Source of the DNA: Aeromonas rivipollensis | GTDB taxonomy: Bacteria > Pseudomonadota > Gammaproteobacteria > Enterobacterales > Aeromonadaceae | Direction of reading: 5' to 3' | Assembly (NCBI RefSeq): GCF_010974825.1 | Contig: NZ_JAAILA010000002.1 | Location: 101,114 to 165,113, forward strand | DNA length: 64,000 nucleotides | Part shown: piece after piece, positions 58,373 to 64,000 of the stretch | Position numbering within the stretch: position 1 is the stretch's first letter | How the letters are laid out: every line of letters starts with the position of its first letter | Translations under genes and position numbers: made by a program | Notes under the pieces: model-generated | What the model was told of the DNA's origin: nothing | Seen by the model: only the letters and a program-made list of their open reading frames with translations | The model's database searches: none

Positions 58373-59599
58373 TTAGCGCTTGATCTTCTTGGGGTTGGTG
58401 TAGCCCCAGATGGTGTACATGTCCGCCAGCAGGGCGCCGTTGTACTCCTCCAGATCCGCCTGCTTCACCTCGGCCTCACCCTGACGGCCGAACAGCACCA
58501 CTTCATCACCGGGTTTCACCCCTTTGAGATCGGTCACGTCCACCATGATGGTGTTCATGGAGGTCTTGCCCACCACGGGCACCTTCTGGCCCTGGATCAG
58601 CACATAGGCCTTGTTGCTCAGCGCACGGCGGTATCCGTCGGAGTAACCGAGCGGCAGGTTGGCGAGCAGGGAGTCACGCTTGAGGGTGAAGGTGCGGTCA
58701 TAGCCGACGGTGTTGCCCGCCGGGTAGTGGTTCACCGAGGCGACCTGGGTCTTGAACGCCATCACCTTCTTGTATTCGGTGTAGGAGGGGATGGTGTCAC
58801 CGTAGATGATGCCGCCCGGGCGCACCATGTCAAAGTAGGCGTCCGGCACTTCCAGGGTGGCGAAGGAGTTGGCGGCGTGTATGGTGAGCTTGCTGCGATC
58901 CAGCTTGCCCGCGTCGATCAGCCACTGGTAGTCCAGCTTGAACTGGGCCAGCCCCAGCTTGACGTCCTCTTTTTCTTCCACCGGGAAGTGGGTCATGATG
59001 CCGACCGGGGTGATCCCCTTGAGCTTGACCATGGCCAGGGCATCTTCCTTGGCGTCCGCCTGGCGAAGATCGATGCCGTTGCGGCTCATGCCGGCGGAGT
59101 TCAGACCTATGTGCACCGGAATGGTGGTATGGTGGCGCTGGGCGATGTCGGCGATCCCCTTGGCGCTCTCCAGGCTGCCCACCAGCTCTTCCAGCTTGTA
59201 GGGCAGGGCCTGCTCCACTTCGGCCGGGGTGGCGGCACGGACCCGCATCAGGCGGCCCTCGAAGCCCTTCTCGCGGGCCACGCGGGCCTCTTCATTGCTG
59301 GCGATGCCGATGCAGGGAATGCCCGCCTTGACCACGGAGGGGACCAGCAGATCGATGCCGTGACCGTAGGCGTCGGCCTTCATGATGGCGCAGATCTGCG
59401 GGCCCTTGTCGCCGAGACGATCCTTGAGGGTCTGGATGTTGTGCTCGAAGGCGGTCAAATCCACCTCCAGCCAGGCGTTGGCGGCGGTCTGCTCCTGACC
59501 GTTGCGGGTGTCGCTGGCCAGGGGCAGATAGGGGGCGGCGACGGCCTGGCCGGCGAGCAACCCGAAGACCAGGGTTGCGAGCAGGGTTTTCTTGTGCAT
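58373..59599 (-). CDS. bsr: Periplasmic broad-specificity amino acid racemase (Bsr/Alr family)
   Basis: The signal peptide HKKTLLATLVFGLLAGQAVA precedes an alanine-racemase fold: PLP lysine in AIMKADAYGHG (Lys74), HIGLNSAGMSRNG, and the second catalytic Tyr in GNTVGYDRTFTL (Tyr300). At 408 residues with a signal peptide it matches BsrV of Vibrio and the broad-spectrum racemase of Aeromonas, which make D-amino acids such as D-Met, D-Leu or D-Arg in the periplasm. These can be released or built into peptidoglycan. The cytoplasmic Alr is expected elsewhere. Confidence 0.92.
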   Translation of the reverse strand: MHKKTLLATLVFGLLAGQAVAAPYLPLASDTRNGQEQTAANAWLEVDLTAFEHNIQTLKDRLGDKGPQICAIMKADAYGHGIDLLVPSVVKAGIPCIGIASNEEARVAREKGFEGRLMRVRAATPAEVEQALPYKLEELVGSLESAKGIADIAQRHHTTIPVHIGLNSAGMSRNGIDLRQADAKEDALAMVKLKGITPVGIMTHFPVEEKEDVKLGLAQFKLDYQWLIDAGKLDRSKLTIHAANSFATLEVPDAYFDMVRPGGIIYGDTIPSYTEYKKVMAFKTQVASVNHYPAGNTVGYDRTFTLKRDSLLANLPLGYSDGYRRALSNKAYVLIQGQKVPVVGKTSMNTIMVDVTDLKGVKPGDEVVLFGRQGEAEVKQADLEEYNGALLADMYTIWGYTNPKKIKR

Positions 59600-59775
59600 G
59601 GGATGGTTCCTTTTTTATTGTTTCGTTGAGGATGGGCCCCTGTCAGATGCGGGCCGCGGCATGGCTGGGTCAGCATGTTGCTATGCTAATGATATGTTTC
59701 ACTTTTTACCCAGATGCCGACGCTGCGAGTGTATCGCAATGGCGTCATTTGTGGCACTTGTTGCAGGAAGAAAAT

Positions 59776-60222
59776 ATGCGTTTCGAGCTGCGTATTCCGC
59801 CCTTGTTGCTCTTTGTCCTGCTCGCCCTTGCCATGTGGTTGGGACGGGGGGAGGATAGGGGGAGCGGGGTTTTGCTGGTGCTGGGCACGGCGTTGCTGCT
59901 GGTAGGGGCCGTGCTGGGGGGCGGGGCGCTGCTGCACTTTCGCCGGGAGCGTACCAGCGTCCATCCAATCCGCTTGCAGCAGAGCCGGGTGCTGGTGACC
60001 CGGGGGGTCTATCGCATCAGCCGCAACCCCATGTACCTGGGGCTGCTCTGCTGGTTGCTGGCGCTGGCCTGCTATCTCGGGGGCCCCTGGGTCTGGCTCG
60101 GGCCGCTGTTGTTGCTGGGCTGGCTCACCCGCTTTCAGATCTTGCCGGAAGAGCGTGCCCTGCGCGCCCGCTTCGGCATCAGCTATGTGCAGTACTGCCG
60201 GCGGGTGAGGCGCTGGTGCTGA
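59776..60222 (+). CDS. Isoprenylcysteine methyltransferase-like membrane protein
   Basis: The start (RFELRIPPLLLFVLLALAMWL) follows AGGAAG by five bases, giving 148 residues. The C-terminal half has GVYRISRNPMYLGLLCWLLA and the LPEERALRARFG--Y-QYCRRV pattern of the PEMT/ICMT family, a SAM-binding membrane methyltransferase fold. The substrate is unknown. Confidence 0.83.
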   Translation: MRFELRIPPLLLFVLLALAMWLGRGEDRGSGVLLVLGTALLLVGAVLGGGALLHFRRERTSVHPIRLQQSRVLVTRGVYRISRNPMYLGLLCWLLALACYLGGPWVWLGPLLLLGWLTRFQILPEERALRARFGISYVQYCRRVRRWC

Positions 60223-60232
60223 CCGCCAAACG

Positions 60233-60261
60233 AAAAAAGGCCCGCAGTTGCGGGCCTTTTG
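60233..60261. terminator. Bidirectional terminator
   Basis: AAAGGCCCGCA / TGCGGGCCTTTT stem lies between the methyltransferase-like gene and the convergent symporter. Confidence 0.9.
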
Positions 60262-60276
60262 CTGGGTGTCCTTGAC

Positions 60277-61530
60277 TCAAGCCTTGGCGAGTTCGCCCTC
60301 GGGCTGGGTCTCTCCCAGGCTGTCTTCCGTCTTGGCCACCACGCTGGCGGCGATGGCGTTGCCCAGCACGTTGGTGGCGGAGCGACCCATGTCGAGGAAG
60401 TGGTCTATGCCGAGCAGCAGCAGTATGCCGGCCTCCGGGATCTGGAACTGGTTCAGGGTGGCGGCGATCACCACCAGGGAGGCGCGCGGTACCCCGGCCA
60501 TCCCCTTGGAGGTGACCATCAGCAGCAGCAGCATGGTGATCTGCTGGGCCATGCTGAGCTCTATGCCATAGGCCTGGGCGATGAACATCACCGCGAAGGT
60601 GCAGTACATCATGGAGCCGTCCAGGTTGAAGGAGTAGCCCATGGGCAGCACGAAGCTGGCGATGCGCTTGTCACAGCCGAACTTCTCCAGCCTGTCCAGG
60701 GTCTTGGGATAGGCGGCCTCGGAGCTGGCGGTGGAGAAGGCGAGCAGTATGGGCTCGCGGATCATGGCCAGCAGGGTCAGGATGCGGCGACGGATGAAGA
60801 GGCTGCCCATGGCGATGAGCAGCAGCCAGAGGCAGGCCAGGGCCAGGTAGAACTGGGCCATGAAGGTGCCATAGGTGGCGAGGATGCCGAGCCCTTCCTT
60901 GGCGACCATGGCGGCGATGGCGCCGAACACCGCGAAAGGCGCGAAGTTCATCACATAGCCGGTCACCTTCAGCATGATCTCGGCGCTGCTTGCCATCAGC
61001 TTGACCACGGGTTTGGCGGCATCCCCCAGGGCGGCGGCGGCCAGCCCGAAGAAGAGGGAGAAGACCACGATCTGCAAGATCTCGTTGGTGGCCATGGCCT
61101 CGATCACGCTTTTCGGGATGGCGTGGGTCACGAAGTCCTTGAGGGAGATGGCGGTGGCGGCCACCCCTGAGCTGGCGCCGTCATCGGGCAGGGAGAGGGA
61201 GAGGCCGACCCCTGGCTGCATCAGGTGCACCATCACCAGCCCCAGGGTCAATGACATCAGGGAGGCCAGCATGAACCAGCCCAGGGTCTTGGCGCCGATG
61301 CGGCCCACGGTGCGGGTGTCGCCCATCTTGGCGATGCCGACCACCAGGGTAGTGAACACCAGGGGGGCGATGATCATCTTGATGAGGCGCAGGAAGATGT
61401 CGGTCAGTATGGTGATGTCACTGGCAAAGGTGGCGGCCTGGGCCGGGGCAAACAGGCGATAGCCTTGCCCGGTAAAAATGCCAAGCAACATCGCAATGAG
61501 GATGGCAACGGTCAATTTGTTCATTTTCAT
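60277..61530 (-). CDS. Dicarboxylate/amino acid:cation symporter (DAACS family)
   Basis: Start KMNKLTVAILIAMLLGIFTGQ at 61530 gives 417 residues; longer N-terminal forms are not membrane-like. The DAACS features are clear: IFLRLIKMIIAPLVFTTLV, the HP1 Ser-rich AFSTASSEAAYPKTL, NLDGSMMY in TM7, HP2 SKGMAGVPRAS, and DHFLDMGRSATNVLGN in TM8. The protein should carry glutamate, aspartate or C4-dicarboxylates with Na+ or H+. The motif NLDG, rather than NMDG, is as in DctA-type carriers; the substrate cannot be told from sequence. No strong ribosome site is visible. Confidence 0.9.
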   Translation of the reverse strand: MKMNKLTVAILIAMLLGIFTGQGYRLFAPAQAATFASDITILTDIFLRLIKMIIAPLVFTTLVVGIAKMGDTRTVGRIGAKTLGWFMLASLMSLTLGLVMVHLMQPGVGLSLSLPDDGASSGVAATAISLKDFVTHAIPKSVIEAMATNEILQIVVFSLFFGLAAAALGDAAKPVVKLMASSAEIMLKVTGYVMNFAPFAVFGAIAAMVAKEGLGILATYGTFMAQFYLALACLWLLLIAMGSLFIRRRILTLLAMIREPILLAFSTASSEAAYPKTLDRLEKFGCDKRIASFVLPMGYSFNLDGSMMYCTFAVMFIAQAYGIELSMAQQITMLLLLMVTSKGMAGVPRASLVVIAATLNQFQIPEAGILLLLGIDHFLDMGRSATNVLGNAIAASVVAKTEDSLGETQPEGELAKA

Positions 61531-61732
61531 GGGGGGACAGTCTCGATATGTGCAGTGCCTGTGCAGGTGGGTTTGGTGCCACCTAAGTCCGTTTTTGTGA
61601 TCCGGGCCATGGAATCCTGACAGCCGGTATGCTGGCAGCATGCCTAATCATGGAGGGGAAATCCAGCGACTTATATCAGAACTTTATGTTGCAATTAGTT
61701 GTATGTGATGTAGATCTTGTAAATTAATTATA

Positions 61733-62203
61733 TTAATCACTGTTTGTTTTCATCTTTGCCAGATAAATGGCTTCCAGGCTCTGGTCGTCCAATGGGGCTC
61801 TCCCGAGGGAGAAGATCAGCAGTGCCGAGGTGCGATGCTCTACCTGCATCTCGTCCATGAAGGTGTCGGGTTCGTACTCATCGAAGCCGAACTGGGGGCG
61901 GCTCGGGGTCACCCTGACCGCATCCCGCGACAGGGTCAGCGACTGCACCTGCACCCAGGCATACCCCTGCGCCAGCGCAATCTCCCCCGCTCGCTTGAGC
62001 ACGTACTTGCGGGCCGTCTCCCTGTCCACCAGATCGTTGCCCACAAACTCCAGCTGCCAGCGGGTCTCCCCGAGCTGGGTCTGGGAGAAGCCTGTCTGGC
62101 CGTTCCAGAAGGACTTTTCGCTGTCATAGGCGGTGGCGCAGCCGCCGAGCAGCAGCGAGCCGCACAGGGCGAGGACGAACAAGAGGGGGGAGCTTGGTGA
62201 CAT
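61733..62203 (-). CDS. Putative outer-membrane or periplasmic lipoprotein
   Basis: The start SPSSPLLFVLALCGSLLLGGCATAYD has a lipobox LLGGC, giving 156 residues. The rest (TGFSQTQLGETRWQLEFVGND ... ETARKYVLKRAGEIALAQGYAWV) resembles the CC0125-type lipoprotein family of unknown role. Longer frames upstream are not needed. Confidence 0.78.
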   Translation of the reverse strand: MSPSSPLLFVLALCGSLLLGGCATAYDSEKSFWNGQTGFSQTQLGETRWQLEFVGNDLVDRETARKYVLKRAGEIALAQGYAWVQVQSLTLSRDAVRVTPSRPQFGFDEYEPDTFMDEMQVEHRTSALLIFSLGRAPLDDQSLEAIYLAKMKTNSD

Positions 62204-62290
62204 GGAACTGGCCCTTGGCTGAGAGGAGGTCACTACAGCACAACGGCGCTCATGAGACAATCGCCTGCCAGGGCGTTGCCTTGGAGAGAC

Positions 62291-62326
62291 AAAAAGAAAA
62301 GGCCTTGTCGTTTGACAAGGCCTTTC
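62291..62326 (-). terminator. tRNA-Pro terminator
   Basis: AAGGCCTTGTC / GACAAGGCCTT stem with T-rich tail on the minus strand ends the tRNA transcript. Confidence 0.9.
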
Positions 62327-62336
62327 TCGGGGAATT

Positions 62337-62413
62337 TGGTCGGTGTGAGAGGATTCGAACCTCCGACCCTCTACACCCCATGCAGATGCGCTACCTGGCT
62401 GCGCTACACACCG
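62337..62413 (-). tRNA. tRNA-Pro (GGG anticodon)
   Basis: The minus-strand product starts CGGTGTGTAGCGCAGCCAGG, forms the acceptor stem CGGTGTG/CACACCG and reads GGG as anticodon within CATGGGGTG. The T arm GGAGGTTCGAATCCTC is standard, and CCA is encoded in the DNA. Length is 77 bases. It resembles the enteric proL tRNA. Confidence 0.96.
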
Positions 62414-62575
62414 ACGGAGTCAGCTCGGCTGACGGGGAGGGAGTTTATGGAGATGCCCCGACCCTGTCAACAGGGGAAATCCCGCGCCGAGATCGTTTGC
62501 CTGCTTTGCGAGCAACTTCGGATCAAAGTGCGACCAGTCGCGCATTTTGTCAGCACCCCGCCGCCGTCTTGCATG

Positions 62576-62606
62576 AAAAACGGCCGCCCTGGTGGGCGGC
62601 CGTTTG
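62576..62606 (-). terminator. Terminator downstream of dihydroorotase
   Basis: ACGGCCGCCC / GGGCGGCCGTTT stem with A-run on plus (T-run on minus) follows the dihydroorotase gene. Confidence 0.9.
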
Positions 62607-62624
62607 GTATCAGCGATGACTGGC

Positions 62625-63968
62625 TTAGCGGTTGAAGGTGAGCCGCTTGCCCAATACCTGATCGGTGACCTGGCCGTTCTGCCAGGCGATCTGGCCGTTG
62701 ACCAGGGTCATCTCTATGGTGCTCTGGAAGCGGTAGCCATTGAAGGGCGACCAGCCGCACAGATAGAGCAGGTTGCTGTCGTTGACCACATAGGGCTTGC
62801 CGAGATCCAGCAGCACCAGGTCTGCGAAGTAGCCCTCGCGGATGTAGCCGCGATCCTGCACCTGGAAGCGCTCGGCCACCGCGTGGGAGGTCTTCTTGAC
62901 GATAGTCTCCAGCGAGAAGACACCGTTGTGGTAGAGCTCCAGCAGCGCCTGCAGGGAGTGCTGCACCAGGGGCACGCCGGACGGCGCCTTGAAGTAGCTG
63001 TTCTGCTTCTCTTCCCAGGTGTGGGGGGCGTGGTCGGTGGCGATGATGTCGAGCACGTCGTTGCGCACCGCATCCAACAGGGCGTGCTGGTCGGCGGCGC
63101 TCTTCACCGCCGGGTTGCACTTGATCTGGCTGCCCAGGGTGTCGTAGTCCGCCTCGTTGAAGAACAGATGATGGACGCACACCTCGGCGGTGATGTTCTT
63201 GTCCTTGAGATCCTTCAGATCCGGGGTGGCGGTGAAGAGCGACAGCTCCTTGGCGGTGGTCAGGTGCAGCACGTGCAGCTTGGCACCGTACTGCTTCGCC
63301 AGCCCCACCGCCATGCTGGAGGATTTGTAGCAGGCGTCGGCGCTGCGGATGCGGCCGTGCTCGCGCATGGGCACATCCTCGCCCCACTTGGCGCGGGCCT
63401 CGTCTTCCAGCACCTTGATGGAGGGGGTGTCCTCGCAGTGGGTCACTATCATCACCGGGCTCTCGCGGAAGATGGCCGCCAGTGTCTCCTGGTTGTCCAC
63501 CAGCATGTTGCCGGTGGAGGCTCCCATGAAGATCTTGATGCCGCAGGACTGCTTGGGATCCAGCTTCTTGATCTCTTCCAGGTTGTCGTTGGTGGCACCC
63601 AGGTAGAAGCTGTAGTTGGCGGCGGCGGAGTTGGCGGCTATCTGGTATTTGGCTTCGAGGGCGTCGATGGTGGTGGTCTGGGGATTTACGTTGGGCATTT
63701 CCATGAAACTGGTGGTGCCACCGGCGACGGCGGCCCGGGATTCACTGGCGATGGTCCCCTTGTGGGTCAGGCCAGGTTCCCGGAAATGGACCTGATCATC
63801 GATCATCCCGGGGATGAGGTGACGGCCTGCGGCATCGATCACCACGGCATCGGGGGCGCTGATGTCCGGGGCGATACGGGCGATCCGCTCACCCTCGATC
63901 AAGACGTCGGAAGCATAGATGCGGCCTTCGTTGACCAGGGTGGCATTCTTGATAAGCAATTTGTTCAT
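62625..63968 (-). CDS. Dihydroorotase (type I, PyrC-like amidohydrolase)
   Basis: This 447-residue amidohydrolase starts NKLLIKNATLVNEGRIYASD and shows the metal-binding DDQVHFREPGLTHKG, the KIFMGAST lysine region, the VTHCEDTP His, HVLHLTTAKE and the catalytic Asp in ATDHAPHTWEEK. It closes carbamoyl-aspartate to dihydroorotate in pyrimidine synthesis. The form is the longer type I enzyme, not the short type II PyrC of enterics. It reads alone on the minus strand. Confidence 0.9.
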   Translation of the reverse strand: MNKLLIKNATLVNEGRIYASDVLIEGERIARIAPDISAPDAVVIDAAGRHLIPGMIDDQVHFREPGLTHKGTIASESRAAVAGGTTSFMEMPNVNPQTTTIDALEAKYQIAANSAAANYSFYLGATNDNLEEIKKLDPKQSCGIKIFMGASTGNMLVDNQETLAAIFRESPVMIVTHCEDTPSIKVLEDEARAKWGEDVPMREHGRIRSADACYKSSSMAVGLAKQYGAKLHVLHLTTAKELSLFTATPDLKDLKDKNITAEVCVHHLFFNEADYDTLGSQIKCNPAVKSAADQHALLDAVRNDVLDIIATDHAPHTWEEKQNSYFKAPSGVPLVQHSLQALLELYHNGVFSLETIVKKTSHAVAERFQVQDRGYIREGYFADLVLLDLGKPYVVNDSNLLYLCGWSPFNGYRFQSTIEMTLVNGQIAWQNGQVTDQVLGKRLTFNR

Positions 63969-64000
63969 GGGGGGTTCCAGTTCCTTTGCCGGGAATTGTG

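Noticed and set aside
61531..61732. Possible CRP site upstream of the symporter (TGTGATGTAGATCTTG)
   Set aside because: Only one half-site fits the consensus; not enough to call.

Overview
The window is a 64 kb piece of a gammaproteobacterial chromosome, almost certainly Aeromonas (A. hydrophila-like). Reasons: the rsxABCDGE-nth, adhE/ychE/oppABCDF, btsSR and mtnN-btuF neighbourhoods are gammaproteobacterial; a Maf-type flagellin glycosyltransferase lies beside a pseudaminic acid operon; there is a periplasmic broad-specificity racemase; base composition is generally high in G+C. This assignment is inferred from gene content and protein resemblance, not from a database search.

Region 1 (1-11.4 kb) is the flagellin glycosylation locus. 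A Maf protein (cut by the window edge), a methyltransferase and a FemAB/GNAT-like protein read rightward. An eight-gene nonulosonic acid operon reads leftward from pseB to pseI. Besides the core pseB, pseC, pseG, pseH and pseI it holds an aldo/keto reductase, an SpsF-like cytidylyltransferase in the PseF role, and a class III aminotransferase. The stretch from inside maf to inside pseI is clearly AT-richer than everything around it, as if a cassette had been exchanged by recombination in the two flanking genes.

Region 2 (11.4-26.7 kb) holds mtnN-cobD-like-btuF, a periplasmic solute-binding protein, a ZIP metal transporter followed by tandem copies of its own 3' end, a chemoreceptor, gloA, and the complete rsxABCDGE-nth operon with a strongly repetitive RsxC tail.

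Region 3 (26.7-46.8 kb) is mixed housekeeping: a soluble PAS-PAS chemoreceptor, fabV, a YfcC-type carrier, alaA, grxA, dacB (again followed by degenerate copies of its 3' end), radD, yiaVW, an MscS-family channel, a CstA/BtsT-type transporter with its probable BtsSR two-component system, and a DUF3391/HD-GYP protein. A strong orphan terminator between btsS and the HD-GYP gene may end a small RNA.

Region 4 (46.8-64 kb) is adhE with an FNR-like box, ychE/marC, oppABCDF, a yybP-ykoY manganese riboswitch upstream of alx, a periplasmic racemase, a small membrane methyltransferase-like gene, a dicarboxylate/amino-acid symporter, a lipoprotein, tRNA-Pro(GGG) and a dihydroorotase. Between oppD and oppF a duplicated oppD tail forms an in-frame 39-codon micro-ORF coupled on both sides.

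The least expected signals are (a) three separate loci (zip, dacB, oppD) where the last codons of a gene plus flanking DNA are tandemly repeated downstream; (b) the AT-rich glycosylation cassette with junctions inside genes; (c) a 9-10 nt complementarity between the riboswitch hairpin loop and the downstream terminator loop; and (d) the candidate small RNA with GGA-bearing hairpins. No CRISPR array, prophage, insertion sequence or rRNA gene was seen.
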